Source: Clusia tigrina
Lineage: Eukaryota; Arthropoda; Insecta; Diptera; Clusiidae
Direction: 5' to 3'
NCBI GenBank assembly: GCA_920105625.2
Contig: OV050030.1
Coordinates: 185,675,315 to 185,739,314, forward strand
Length of the DNA: 64,000 bases
This document shows positions 21,348 to 33,088 of the stretch, one piece after another (the first letter of the stretch is position 1; each line of letters opens with the position of its first letter). The notes under the pieces are model-generated. The model did no database searches. It worked only from the letters and a program-made list of their open reading frames with translations, and was not told where the DNA came from. A program made the translations under genes and the position numbers.

Positions 21348-24300
21348 CCTTCAGCATTCGAAAACTGCCTCGGCAGTCCTGCTTCTCCGCCTCTCGGATA
21401 TAGGGGAGGAGCTCATTCTCGTCCAAGAACCTTTGTGTCATAAATTTCTGGACTCAATGCATACGGATATCGTATGGTATATATCGAGGATCAAGGTAAA
21501 TCAAGATCCTGCATTCTGGTAAAAAACAGCGTTAACGTTCTTTTACTTCCTAGATTCAGTGACAAAGACAATGTTGCCATGGTAATTGAAATGGGTCCAC
21601 GGACTTTCTGGATCTCCTCGAACTACATGGCTCATGACAATGGCGACTCCCCGCCACCAGACATACTGAAGCAAATGGTTGCTGTAGCCCACCAGAAACA
21701 GATTCCGGTAATTATCGGAGCCGATGCCAATGCCCATCACGAAATATGGGGCAGCTCCGGCACAAATGATCGAGGTGATTGTCTTTTCGACTTTATCATT
21801 TCAAATAACTTAGGCATTGCTAACCGGGGAAATGAGCCGACCTTCCTTACATCCGTAAGGAAGGAAGTGCTTGACATCACCCTCGTCAGCGATAACTACT
21901 CCAACATGATAAGCAATTGGTTCGTCTCACAGGAATGCTCCTTTTCGGACCACTGCTATATCACCTTTGATATTGACTTGAGGGAGACTACAGGCAATAC
22001 AGAATCTCTTAAACCAGTCAATAGAAAAAACACGAACTGGCCTCTTTTCCGGCTCAAACTGGGGTCATGCTTAGCAACGACTCCCCCTATTATCCACAAC
22101 TGTCCCGACATTGATCGGGCGGTCGACGATCTGACCACAGCTTTTAAAAAAGCCACTCATATTTCTTGCATCACTCCCGAACCACGGGGCAAACCTAAAC
22201 CTCCGTGGTGGAACTCGGAAATTGCAAGTCTTCGCAAAACTTGTAGAATGCTTTTCAACAAAGCTAAAGTTACAGCTGAGTGGGCCCCTTTCAAAAATAA
22301 ACAAAAAGAGTTGAAATACGCCATTAGGCGGGGGAAACGAGCGTCATGGAGGGAATTTTGCGAAAGCATTGAATCGACGTCCGAGGCTAGCCGTCTTCGT
22401 AAAATTCTCCACTCCTCTAACAAAGCCCTTGACTGTATCCAAAAACCAGATGGCAGCTGGACTCACTCAAGCGCCGAAACCCTTGATATCCTGCTAGACA
22501 CCCACTTCCCAGGGAGTTTAGCCTCAGCGGATCAAGCACTCTAGCAGGTGGAGCAGGTTTCCCATGATAGCCTCCCCACATTCCAAGTGACAAAAAGTCA
22601 CCTTGAGTGGTCCATTCAAACCTTTAAGCCATACAAGTCCCCCGGACCGGACGGCATCATTCCTGCCGATATCCAAAATGGGGAAGAGATTATCCTTCCA
22701 TGGCTGCTTCAAATATATAATGCAAGCCTCAGATTGCAATACATTCCCTTACGCTGGCCCACGGGTCGTCTTCATACCAAAAGTTGGGAAGGCCTCGCAC
22801 AGCAAACCTAAGGATTACAGACCCATAAGTCTAACATCCTTTCTTCTTAAGGTTCTAGAAAGAGCTCTTGACCTACATGTCAGGACATCGATCAACCCTT
22901 CTCTTCTCTCTGTATCTCTACACGCTTACTCTAAAGGCAAATCGGTTGAAACAGCACTTCATTCTCTCATTTCTCAAGTTGACAAATCCTTGGCGTACAA
23001 GGAATTCACACTTGCCATATTTCTGGACATCGAGGGAGCATTCAACAATGTATGCCCCAACGCTGTCATCTCCGCACTCTATAATCTTAACCTGAATTCA
23101 GGTCTTCTTAAATTTATAGAGCTTCTACTAAAATCTAGGATCATCACTTCCACGATCGACAGTGCCCAATCCAGGAGGGTGGTTAACAGGGGCACGCCAC
23201 AAGGGGGTGTTTTATCACCCCTCCTCTGGAACCTGGCAGTTAACACACTACTGGTGAAATTGGAATCTACTGGATGCAAAGTGATAGCCTATGCGGACAT
23301 AGCAATCGCGGCATCCGGCAAATTCCCCCAAACACTTTCCGAAAAACTGAACTATTCACTCTCTATTGTGTCGAACTGGTGTCGCGAATTCGAACTTGGG
23401 GTTAACCCATCCAAAACCGAGACTATGCTTTTCACTAGGAAGTACAAAATTCCAAAGTTTACAATGCCTAGTCTAAACGGCACTAAGCTCTCTTTGAGCA
23501 CACACGTTAAGTACTTAGGCCTGATTCTCGACCCAAAGCTTATTTGGAAAGCCAATCTAGCTGAGAGGGCACGTAAGGCAACATGCGCTATATACTGCTG
23601 TAAAAGAGCAGTTGGTGCACGGTGGGGACTTCATCTTCGAGTCGTGCTCTGGCTCTACACGGCCATCGTTGAACCAAACCTGTTATACGGGTCGGTCTTC
23701 TGGTGGTAAGCTCTCGAAAAAGCCTGTAATATCAAACCCCTTGATAAAATCAGAAGATCCATTGCTCTACTGATCACTGGCGCTCTTCGTAGCACACCTA
23801 CGAAAGCCCTTTTTGCCATGCTGCACTGGCTCCCCTCGGGGATCCTGGTTAAGCAACAAGCCAAGCTGACAGCGATTAGACTTAATGCTCTTTCGCACTG
23901 GCGCATAACCCTGACAGGCCATGCTTCAATTCTGAATCAGGACCCACCTGTCCCCAACTTTATCGATTATATGTCGGTCTACCCCGATTTGAACAGGGAA
24001 TTCGACCTCACTATTCCAAGTCGAAGCGACTGGACCTCAGAAAACCGAATCGTCGGTGAAACAGTCGAAATCTACACCGACGGTTCCAAGCTTGGAGGTA
24101 GAGTCGGCAGCGGTATTTATTCCGACAAGCTGGACTTAAACATCTCCCTACGTCTCCCAGACCATTGCAGCGTTTTTCAAGCTGAGGTCATGGCCATTTA
24201 CCACGCAGCCAAATGGATGCTGAGTGGTGATATCGGCGCAGTTGACGTATCTATCTTCTCAGACAGCCAGGCCGCCATTAAATCTCTTTTTGGCTCCACG

Positions 24301-24795
24301 GCCACATCAAAACTAGCAGGCACGATAATGCACGACATTCACCCCTCTGTAAACATCGGCATTCCACTGGCAACAGCCAAGCTCGAAGTCAAACGGAAAT
24401 ATCTGGCTGACGCCCACAAATCCTGGGCTAACGAGGAATCCTGCCACACGGCTAGACTAACTTGGGCAAGCATGGACAAAAATAGAACCAATCAACTTCT
24501 TCGACTTGATCGCGTATCACTGTCGACAACTGTGTCGGTTTTGACCGGCCACTGCATAATGGGACAGCACGCAGAAAGACTGGGCCTACCCTCAAATGAC
24601 TTTTGCCGAGGCTGTGGCTTCGAGGAGGAGGACGAGACGGCTTTCCATCTCTTATGCCACTGCCCATCCTTGAGCAGAAGAAGAATTCGCACCTATGGTG
24701 TCCCATTTCTTACAAGCCTGACAGAGCTGTCATCCATTAATATTAGGGACATAGCCAGGTTCATCAAAGTATCAGGATGGTTTCCTGAAACATGA
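21325..24795 (+). pseudogene. LOA-3 ORF2: endonuclease-RT-RNase H
   Basis: Starts MLKVLQINLQHSKTA. Endonuclease: ILVQEPL, IIGADANAHHEIWGS, LDITLVS, SDHCYITFDI. RT: PKDYRPISLTSFLLKVLERAL, HAYSKGKSVETALHSL, DIEGAFNNV, RGTPQGGVLSPLLW, then motif C reads AYADIAI, so the second catalytic Asp of YADD is lost. RNase H (about 24060-24300) keeps YTDGSKLGG, FQAEVMAIYHA and SDSQAAI. A final CRGCGFEEEDE...H...C knuckle is at about 24607-24660. Lesions: frameshifts near 21500 and 22755, TAG at 22542, TAA at 23707. The EN and RNase H catalytic residues look intact. Confidence 0.85.
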
Positions 24796-24968
24796 CGGGG
24801 GAGTCGTGCCTTTCCAGGCGCTGTCCGTGTGCTGACTATCACCATCCCAAGTATGGGAACCTTTTTAGTCAGTGCTTGAACGGCGCCACACCGTGGTATC
24901 ACAATGGGCCATTATGTGTGCTCAAGTGTGCTTTTGGCAAACTGGGCGGCCACTCCTACCTACCTACC

Positions 24969-25744
24969 TTCCTTATGGGGTTATGCGTTTTCAAAAATTG
25001 GACAATCCAAATGCGTTTAAATATTTATTACTAAATGCACAATTTGATAAATGTATACTCCCTGTTGAGACAGCATGTAAATATATTCAGGAACAATGGT
25101 GACTACGATAGCTGAGACGCTGATGATAGCGTGAAGTTAAGTTAGTTCTCACTCGAAATTATGAGATTTATGAAAACAACTTTTACCGCGCTAACTACAG
25201 TTAGTCAGAAATCACCTTTTTTGGTTCTATGAATATTGGAATACAATTATTTTCCTCGGGCACCAAAATGTATAATAAGAACCGTATTTTTTTATTTTCG
25301 CAGGAATTAAAATTTATAATTATTGAATTTTTTTAATCCCGCTGATACAAGGGGCGAGCAAAAACACGGTGCAAAGTAATTAAATAGAAACACACATTTG
25401 TAACGGCCGTATCGATAAACGAGATGATGTATGAACGATTATGAGAATGCAGCAAGCAAGAGAGCGAGCAAATTTATTGTTCAACTTTATATACATTTTG
25501 TGAGCTTATAGCACGTGAGCTTATTTATATACAGTCATTTTATAAACTTCATGAAAGTGCTTAGTTATATGAATATTAAGAAAACTAAGTTAAGGCCTAA
25601 GTATAGAAAAAGTGTTACGAACTGTAATTAACTAATATTTAGGGTACACCAAACAATATTTAATAATAATATTTTTAAACTTCATTATTTAATATACAAA
25701 TTGTACGTTGACCGACCAATTATTATGTTGCCGATTTTGTCCCC
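24969..25744. other. AT-rich spacer, no clear feature
   Basis: A plus-strand run of about 40 codons (about 24970-25100) is open but matches nothing I recognise. The remainder is AT-rich with no coding frame. Confidence 0.4.
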
Positions 25745-25935
25745 AATTATTTGGATTCCATTCGAGTTGTAATCTTTAAGCTCTGCCGGAAGCTGTGTTG
25801 AGGTTATTCTCGGGTCCTTCTTAACTTTGCGAATTACATAGCGGCATTCACGGCCAGTTAGTGCTCCCGGACGACTTGTACGATTTGCTCTTTCAAAGTT
25901 TGTCCCTGCATTGAAGCGATTTACAATACTTCGAA
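25745..25935 (-). pseudogene. Tc1/mariner transposase N-terminal scrap
   Basis: The minus strand reads FERANRTSRPGALTGREC followed by YVIRKVKKDPRITSTQLPAE. This is the junction of the two helix-turn-helix units of Tc1-like transposases (GRPRKTT...D..I.R..K..P..S...L). About 60 codons remain; the DDE catalytic domain and inverted repeats are not seen. Confidence 0.55.
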
Positions 25936-26025
25936 TTCTGAATCAACTTCTATCCATTATTTTCTTATGGATTTATTTCTTAACTTTTTGCAAGTCATAT
26001 TGGGCTAAGACAATCAAAACTACTT

Positions 26026-26349
26026 TTGGGCAACTACAACTGCAAAAGATTCAAATTTTGCATTGACTTGCCCAAAAACAGCTTAAGAATACTGACCGGG
26101 CTTTTGACTGGTCAGTGTAAGCTCAAGGGACACCTAAGCAACTTAGGAATCGTTTCAAGTTCATTGTGCAGATTCTGCAACGTCGAAACCGAGTCGCCAG
26201 AGCACATATTAGGCAGCTGTGGAGCACTGATGCACAGCAGATACAAAATCCTGGGATCATATTTGATACCAGGTAATGAAATAGCAAAGCTAGAGCCAGC
26301 TGATATCCTAGTATTTCTAAGGATAACAAAGATGGATGAGTTTCTATAG
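26026..26349 (+). pseudogene. 3' end of an I-superfamily LINE (post-RNase H knuckle)
   Basis: Open run of 107 codons with LRILTGLLTGQCKLKGHLSN, CRFCNVETESPEHILGSC and a final DILVFLRITKMDEF. This matches the region after RNase H in LOA/R1-type ORF2: LTGH, a C-x2-C-x8-H-x4-C knuckle, and the terminal helix seen in LOA-3 and LOA-4. Upstream parts are absent or unreadable. No poly(A). Confidence 0.6.
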
Positions 26350-26711
26350 GGTTATCCTATATTAGCAGAGGGTTGTACAATAGATCTTTTAGGTCGCAGT
26401 ACATGACATCCCTCCCTTTAAATTACATTAGATATGAGTGGCCTTGATTTATGCAAATGAAGGATCATTTTTCGTTGTGATTCTGATGTTTCCTTAAGTT
26501 TGGAGCCATTCTTCAAATAGTCAAAGTAAAGTGAAATTTTAAGACCACTTAAAGACAATGTGTGCACAAAACAAATTATTTTATAATAACGGTAGATGAT
26601 AGCAAATGTAGAAAAACCAAGTTAAATACAAACTATGCCAATACCTTTGTCCCTATAAAATAGGGTCTTTTGTAGCTTTTTAATTTTAATAAAATAAATT
26701 TTTAAAAAAGA
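26350..26711. other. AT-rich spacer / possible LINE 3' UTR
   Basis: No coding frame. The first part may be the 3' UTR of the LINE fragment ending at 26349; AATAAAATAAA at about 26687 lies just before the T run of the next minus-strand Jockey. Confidence 0.4.
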
Positions 26712-27040
26712 ATTTTTTTTTTAGAACATTTTATTAATTATTGAATATTTTAAATAAGAACTAACAGTAAGTAAAAAAATCTTACATAACTCCATTTTAT
26801 ATTTAAACCTTAGCCAGTGCTTAGGGTAAATAAATTGAATACACTATATATAAAAGAGTAATGGATAAAATTCATGATAAATCCATTTTAAATTAAAGTA
26901 AAAATTATTAAAATTAAACGAGGTGAATTTGGTTCTTTGAGCAAGTCCTTGGCTAGACTATTCGGGTGAGAGTGTAATTTTAGCTTGTAGGCTCTTTTAA
27001 AATTTACGATTTCTTCATGAACAGTTGGAATGTTTAGCTC
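26712..27040 (-). pseudogene. Jockey-clade LINE, 3' terminal fragment a
   Basis: A plus-strand T run at 26712-26722 marks the poly(A) end. The minus strand encodes the last part of a Jockey ORF2 (LHTELNIPTVHEEIV, then a Lys/Leu-rich tail with HSHPNSLAKDLL), similar to the end of Jockey-1 ORF2 (HKDLKIPTVISEI...HPNPLAKSLAK). Strongly 5'-truncated, typical of incomplete LINE integration. Confidence 0.65.
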
Positions 27041-28197
27041 CGTATGCAGTTTCCCTTTTTCTTTTCTCCATATATTTATTTATTGTATCTTCTAAGCGTA
27101 GACTAACAATAAGTAAGCATATCTTACAAACTAAATAATTAATAATAATACACCCTGCCAATGCTTAGTGCTTTTTAGTAATCACAATGTTATATGTTAG
27201 TTACTGTTATAAATGTTATATTAGTGTTTCTACATGATTAAGGTGTCGATGTTAGTTGTGCTGGTGATTTCGTACGTTTTAGATGACTTGGAACCCTGTT
27301 ACATGAGCCAGTGTAGGCTATTTGCTTTCAAAGCCATTTGTTTTTTTTTTTTTGGCTTCGATGTGGCGCTTCCAGGATAAACGTGAGTCAAGATGAATTC
27401 CTAGGTACTTCACCTCCTTTGCTTGTGGAATAGGAACGCTATTTAGTTTTATGGCTGGACATGTACCTTTTTTTATAGTAAAGGTAATATGCGTACTTTT
27501 TGATTCGTTAACGTTAATTCGCCAGTCAGCCAACCAATTTGTTACTAGGACCAGATGATAATCAAAGTCACGGGATGGGATTTTGGAATTCGGATGAATG
27601 CTAAGGATAGCCGTATTAGCGGCTAAAGTTTCTGTTGTTAAGTATTTATTGGTAGGCAAATCTGAGGTATATAGTAGATACGATACCGGAAATAGCACGG
27701 TTCCTTGTGGTACGCCAGCTTTAATGTCATAATTAGAGTAAGCATTATTGTACCTTACCTTGAACTTTCTGCCCCTCAGATACGGTTCCAATATTTGGTG
27801 TACTTTTGTGGGCAACAGTTTTTTGATTTTCTAAATAAGCCCCTCGGACCAGACCTTGTCAAACGCCTGCGCCACATCTAAAAAGATAGCTGAACAATAT
27901 TGCTTTTTGTCGAATGCGTTTTTTATCTCGTTCACTATTCGATGAACCTGCTCTATTGTACTATGGTGTTCGCGGAAGCCAAATTGGTGAGTGGGAATAG
28001 TGCGTTTTTCGGTTATATTCGCCATTAGTTTTGCAAGAAAAAGCCTTTCTAAGAGTTTTGATAAGATAGGCAGTCGGTCTATATGATGAAGATTGCGAGA
28101 GGTCTTTTCCTGGTTTCGGGATGATTGAGATTACTGAAATTTTCCAGGCATTAGGAAAGTGTCCTAAGTGCAACAAGCCATTGAATAGTGAAGTAAT
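27041..28197 (-). pseudogene. Jockey-clade LINE, 3' fragment b with RT
   Basis: A minus-strand fragment with 3' UTR-like AT sequence (27050-27310), RT and upstream linker. Visible: LGHFPNAWKISVISIIPKPG, HQFGFREHHSTIEQVHRIV, FLDVAQAFDKVWSEGLI, AGVPQGTVL, then LTTETLAANTAIL where Jockey normally has STFADDTAIL, so both catalytic Asp of motif C are changed. An A/T-rich expansion sits at about 27341-27355. A TAA-type stop near 27830 and frame changes near 27961-28090 break it. Confidence 0.75.
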
Positions 28198-28389
28198 TTA
28201 TTATTATTAAATTAATTTGAAGCAATGCAATGAATCACAAGTTTAAATATACTCGTATATAGTAGTACTAGCAACAGAGGCCTTCGACTAGATCCAATTT
28301 AATTATAACTTATATAGTATATACTCGTATATACATTTTTTATTTCAAATAGATTTCTGATGTACGAGTATACTTAAATAAAATTTCAT
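28198..28389. other. AT-rich spacer
   Basis: Contains repeated words such as ACTCGTATATA (28250, 28325) and no coding frame. Confidence 0.4.
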
Positions 28390-29493
28390 AGTAGAAATTA
28401 AGATTTTTTAGTATTTTAATAAAATATGTTTATTTTCCTCATTAACAGACTGTAGTAGATCCACTAAACCGTTAATACCTTGGTTACGAATTGCTCTTTT
28501 GACCTTCGGGCATTGGTGTAAAAAATGTTTGATTGTTAAATCATAATTACCGCAGAGATGGCATGTACTATTTTGATTTCTTTCAAAAATATGTTTGTGT
28601 GTCAATCTAGTGTGCCCAATACGGCATCTTGTATAAAGAACTGTGTCTCTTCGCGAGATGGTTGTGGGGTAATGTGGGGTATTTTATTGGGGTTTAAAGA
28701 TTTATAGATATGTGTATGATTTGACCAGAGGATTTTATGTTCTACTGAAGGGCATGCTTTAACAGCCAATTTAATGTCCTTTTTGTTGAAGCAAGATTGT
28801 ATGATGAGTGGGGACTTTGAGGCGAGTTTGGCTGCTTCATCGGCTTTTTCATTTCCGTATATACCAATATGACTGGGGATCCATAGCACTTTTATATTTT
28901 TGTTGAATGTCACGGATTTTTTTTATCGTAAAGACTGTGGCCGAGAGAGAGTCAGAACGGACTATAGCTTTGATTTTATTTTTATTATTATTAGAAATCA
29001 GAGGAATAGGAGGGAAGAAGCGCAATTTTTATTATGTTACCATTTTCATTAACTACGCCAAAAGCCGCCGCTGACTCTGTCTTGGACCCATCTGTGAATA
29101 GAAAAGTCCACCCACTGTACTTGCATCTTACTGCTCTAAACTCTTTTAAAAATATAGTTTGGTTAGTATTGTCCTTTTGCCATTGGTGTAGGGAGATATT
29201 GATAGCGTTGGAAGGAAGAGCCGAAGGTGTGGAGCGGAGGGTGGTTTTTAGTGAGGTATCGACGAGGATATGGTTTTGTGTGGCATATTGCAAAACGTGG
29301 CAGATTGCTGATGGAAGCTTATTGTTGTCTTTTCCTCTTCATACGACTGTTCAGCAAAGCAGTTAAGTTGGATTTCAAAGGATTAGCAATTTTGGAGACT
29401 AGAAGTTGTGAAGATGAAATTTGCCAACTGACAAATTTCACTCACACAAAAACCTGTAAAAAACACTAGTAGGCGAAAGAAAGCTATAAAGTC
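28390..29493 (-). pseudogene. I-clade LINE, RNase H and C-terminus (downstream half)
   Basis: Minus-strand ORF2 end of an I-type element. RNase H shows FLFTDGSKTESAAAFGVV (first Asp), and VLWIPSHIGIYGNEKADEAA near its end. A C-terminal knuckle CHLCGNYDLTIKHFLHQC lies at about 28505-28560. Frames change at about 28610 and 28950. The upstream continuation is found at 30575, across a Gypsy-type insertion; AAAGTC occurs at 29488-29493 and again at 30575-30580. Confidence 0.75.
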
Positions 29494-29938
29494 GATTAAA
29501 CGCGCAGTAGTGAGGGGATTGGCAAGAATAGAGAGCGGAAAATATAAAAAAAACACTCCACAATCGGTATTTTAAACAAAGACACCGAGCAGATTTAACT
29601 CACAGGATTTTATATTAAAAATGTTTGTATACGACCCCTGAAAGTTGCTGAGTTTTTCCCTCAGCTATGGAAAGTGCGTTGCAGGACTAAATAATATCAG
29701 AGGATAATCCAAGTGCAGGACTAAATAACATCCAAGGATAATTCAAGGACTTATTGCGAATAAGGACTAAATAATATCCAAGGATAATCCAAGGACTTGT
29801 TGCGATTAAGGACTTTCAAGGACCCACGAAGAACTTCAAGGATCCTTGAGGTTTCTGGGTATAAATACGTGTATACGATACCTGGTTATCCGGCGAGCTT
29901 ACCCCGGCGGAAAATTGAGTCGTTACAGTGGCGCCCGA
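29494..29938 (+). repeat. 5' LTR of the mini Gypsy element
   Basis: Ends GTCGTTACA just before the primer site. Contains three tandem U3-like repeats of GGACTAAATAATATCCAAGGATAATCCAAGGACTT type (about 29693-29800), then a TATA box GGTATAAATACG at about 29858. The 5' boundary is set by the target duplication only. Confidence 0.6.
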
Positions 29939-29957
29939 GCAGGGACCAATAAAAAAA
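29939..29957 (+). promoter_or_regulatory. Primer-binding site (lysine tRNA type)
   Basis: TGGCGCCCGAGCAGGGACC, identical to the primer sites of errantiviruses A and B although the LTRs are unrelated. Confidence 0.8.
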
Positions 29958-30144
29958 AAACAGAAGTTCAACGCATCGGACTTTCAAAAGAAATTCAACG
30001 CATAGAACTCCTACGTAATAAATCCAAAGAGTGCCAGAGAACTACGTCGATCTACGCAGTCACACAGAGGAATGCCGATTTAGCACCTGCTGACAACACA
30101 CACGCACACCCATTGTCTTCATCATCATCTAAGTGAAGCACAGG

Positions 30145-30588
30145 ATGGTGAAAACAAGCTCGCTGTACTCGCTGCGCAAGGAGGAGCTGGTGCTTTTCTG
30201 TGTGGAATTCGATGTAGAAGCTACAGGTACCGTGAAAGAACTCCGTAAGCGACTCTCAGAGTTCTTCACGGAGACAGAATTGACTCAAGAACAACAAAAC
30301 CGTTTAGAGAAGCTAAAATCCAGGTACGTCAGGAGTACCACACCCAAGCTGGCTATGCCCAAAGGTACCCGCGATACGCTGAGCGTGGACAGGCCAGACC
30401 ATATATTCACAGGTGAAATACCAGCGGCATGGGAGGCAGAGTTTCGGAGGACCTCACTGCATCGCGCTGTGTCACCAACGGCCGTGGAACAGCCACGCCA
30501 TGTAGCCGCACCACGCGCCGTTATCATTGATCATGTAAGGAAATGGTTACCCCGGCGGAAAATTGAGTCGTTACAAAGTCCAATATGA
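30145..30588 (+). pseudogene. gag: gag fragment of the mini Gypsy element
   Basis: From ATG 30145 about 147 codons. The N-terminus (SLYSLRKEELVLFCVEFDVE and TVKELRKRLSEFF) looks like a SAP-like helix-extension-helix found in some Gypsy Gags. A low-complexity middle follows (TPKLAMPKGTRDTLS). Codons after 30545 are really LTR sequence, so the natural capsid and nucleocapsid parts are deleted. Confidence 0.6.
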
Positions 30589-31225
30589 AGTATTAGTTTT
30601 TCTTCAAGTGACGGGATACCTGCCTCAGCTAATATGTTGGTAAGTGGAGATGTGCGGAAAGCACCTAATGAAAATCTTATTGAGGAGTGGTATATAGATT
30701 TTCATTTTTTAAAATTTTTCCTTGATGTATAACCGTAGATACCAAAGGCATAATCAATCTTTGATAATATAGTAGCTCTAGAATTGGTGTTAGGCTCTAA
30801 TTTTAAGTTACTTAAGCACTTTATTCTATTGTTGAGTGATTTACATAAAGAGTATATGTGTGATGTCCATAAGTATTTGTTGTTAAAAACTAATCCGGGA
30901 ATTTTTACCTCTTTTAACATTTTGTAGTGTTATTGTATTTAAAACTATATTGAGGTTTCTACATTTAGTTTTCCTACATATATGAAGGGTTTTACATTTT
31001 TTTTATTGATATTTTGGCTCCACTGCAGTTGCACACCGTATAATAGAGGTCAACAGCTGGTTGAGCTTGGATGAGAAATTGACAGAGTCTTGAAATTGTC
31101 GAAAGCTGTATAGACCATCAGCGTAAATGACGTGCTTAAAAAATTTGTATTCTTTTATAACTAAGTTTAGTTTATTATAAGCAATCAAAAATAGCATCAC
31201 CGAGAGGGTGATCCCTGGGGGATGC
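30575..31225 (-). pseudogene. I-clade LINE, RT half (upstream part)
   Basis: Minus-strand RT end of the same I-type element as 28390-29493: a motif B remnant IPQGSPL at about 31200-31225, MMLFLIAYNKL, a motif C reading KHVIYADGLYSF (second Asp of YADD changed to Gly), then KIPGLVFNNKYLWTSHIYSL and the thumb FSLGAFRTSPLTNILAEAGI. One or two frame changes. At 31225 it joins directly to Jockey-2 RT rather than to its own motif A. Confidence 0.7.
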
Positions 31226-32845
31226 CAAATTGGTGAGTGGAAATAGTGCGTTTTTCAAGTATATGCGGCATTAGATTTGCAAGAAAAAGCCTTTCAAAGA
31301 GTTTTGATAAGGTAGGCAGGAGGCTAATCGGTCTATATGATGACGATTGGGAGAGGTCTTTTCCTGGTTTCGGGATCATTGAGATTACTGAAACTTTCCA
31401 GGCATTAGGAAAGTATCCTAAGCGCAATAACCCATTAAATAGTGAAGTAAGTAAGATGATGGCCATTTGGGGCAACTCCTTCATCATTTTTCCAGTAATG
31501 AGGTCGTGCCCTGGGGCTTTGTTAAGAGCAAGGTTACTAATTGCATTACTTACTTCTTTTGTTTTTAATTTAATAGGCGAAAATGTTGTATCTGGCGCGG
31601 GGATTAATATTAGGTTATTAGTATTGCGAGGTGGGTTGGGGTAAAACCATCTCTTAAGTGTTCTGCGAAAACAGCAGACTTTTCATCATCGGTTCTTGCC
31701 CAGTTTCCGTTTTTTGTACGAATGGGCGGAATTCCGCATGTAGGTGGTTTCATTTCTCTGACAGCTTTGCACAGAGAGGAGTTGGTGACGTCAGTCGGAG
31801 AAAGGTTTTGGAAATATTGGTCCAGACAACGATCTGATTCGAGACGCAAGGCTTTTCTCAAGTTTTCACTGGCAATATATAACTTCCGTTTTAGGAAAGG
31901 GGACCTGGATTTTTGCGATTTACGACGTATCCTCCTTTTTTCAGTAAGGAGAATATCGATTTGGGTTGAGGTTTGTGGGCGCCGGATGCTGTTGCAGTTG
32001 TTGTCACACTTGTGCGGAGAGTGGAGCACAGCTAATCTTAGGGTCGAGGTAAATTGTTCCAGAAATGTTTCAATGTCCTCATTAGTTTTGAGACGTCGGT
32101 TTGAGCTGAGATGACTACTGATGTGTTTTCCGTATTTCAGCCAGTTAGTTTTAATGGGTGTGGAATAGTAGGCAGGGCGTAAATTTTTGTACAGATGTAT
32201 TATAATAGGAGAGTGATCTGAAGAGAGGTCGTTAAGGTGTTCTACTTTGAGTTGCTCTCGTTTTAGGTTTCTAGCAACTCCAAAATCGATAACGTCAGGG
32301 ATCTTGCATGGGTCTGTCGGCCAATATGATGGTTATCCTGAAGAGATAATATTAATTTTGGTGTCAGAAAGCATGAAGTTATATAATTGTTTTCCTTTTG
32401 GTGTCGTTAGCCGTGAGCCCCAGTGAGTATGCTTGGCATTGTAGTCGCCAGCAGCTAGAAAACTTATTCCAAGTGTGGAGAAGAAATCTGAGAACTGGTT
32501 ACTTGTTATTTTAAATCAAGGTGGGCAGTACACAGCGGATATTGTTAAGTTCTCCTCCCTCCAGAGAAATTGATGTTGCTTATAGGCACTCCTTGTTGTA
32601 TTCTTCCATAGCGAAGTGTTTTTTCTTTGTTTGATTAGGATTCCAGTGCCACCATGGGCTTTACTAGCGAGATGCTTTGTATCATAGAATTTATATCCCG
32701 GTATGTAAAAATTGTGTTTTTCGGTTAGATGGGTTTCGGATATAAGAAGTATGTCGATTTCATTAGTGAGTAAAAATTTGTTGATTTCTAACTTGTGCTG
32801 GCTTACACCGTTTGCATTCCATTGACAGATCTTAAGTACGGTCAT
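31223..32845 (-). pseudogene. Jockey-2 ORF2 (endonuclease and RT start)
   Basis: Starts MTVLKICQWNANGVSQHKL at 32845. Endonuclease motifs LLISETHLTEKHNF, HGGTGILIKQ and, after frame breaks, an AAGDYNAKHTHWGS-like reading at about 32410-32460 and SDHSPI near 32210. A linker (31610-32029, EKRRIRRKSQKSRSPFLKRK) follows. RT: LGYFPNAWKVSVISMIPKPG, SSYRPISLLPTLSKLFERLF, STHQFG, then the switch to I-clade IPQGSP. Several frameshifts. Confidence 0.7.
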
Positions 32846-33088
32846 TTCGGAGATAGCTACAGCTGCATGAACTGGTTTTGGACTCTCAGGTCATGAACTG
32901 CGTCACACATTATGTGAGCGTTGCTATCATTCTTTCAAAACTGTGTGGATTTTAACCAGTCCCGGACTGCTGATCCTTCCCTAACTTAAGTACCCCTGCA
33001 TACGTCGTCCCTGCGTCGGGGTATGGGATTGACTTCTGTGGTTGTGCAATGGGCGGTATATTTGGACTAGGTTGAGTGCGCTTATTCT

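Larger units (their letters stand above)
20880..24968 (+). mobile_element. LOA-3, LOA-like LINE (plus strand)
   Basis: Element with a damaged ORF1, ORF2 of EN-RT-RNase H, and a 3' UTR ending near a short CCTACCTACCTACC tract at about 24954. It belongs to the same clade as LOA-2 but a different family. The 5' boundary is uncertain; 20880 is chosen because the reading MSENNNRKNISEQQRSDNQ starts near 20901. No target duplication was found. ORF2 carries two premature stops and two frameshifts. Confidence 0.75.
29494..30574 (+). mobile_element. Internally deleted Gypsy-type LTR element (LTR-gag-LTR end)
   Basis: 1,081 bp inserted in the I-clade LINE and flanked by a 6-bp direct repeat AAAGTC (29488-29493 and 30575-30580). 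It consists of a 5' LTR, a lysine-type primer site (29939-29957), part of gag, then only the last 30 bp of the LTR: TTACCCCGGCGGAAAATTGAGTCGTTAC occurs at about 29909-29936 and again at 30547-30574. All of pol is missing. LTR start is not the canonical TG, so 5' trimming or an unusual terminus is possible. Confidence 0.7.

Noticed and set aside
24792..25102. Two overlapping open frames after LOA-3
   Set aside because: They start in the LINE 3' UTR, share no recognisable motif and are short; treated as chance.
29693..29800. CRISPR-like array from regularly repeated GGACTAAATAATATCC units
   Set aside because: Adjacent LTR promoter repeats without unique spacers in a eukaryotic retroelement.
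29939..29957. tRNA gene at the lysine-type sequence
   Set aside because: Only the 3' end complement is present, directly after an LTR; it is a primer site, not a tRNA gene.
30285..30527. Minus-strand frame of 80 codons
   Set aside because: Antisense of the mini Gypsy gag, with no motif of its own.
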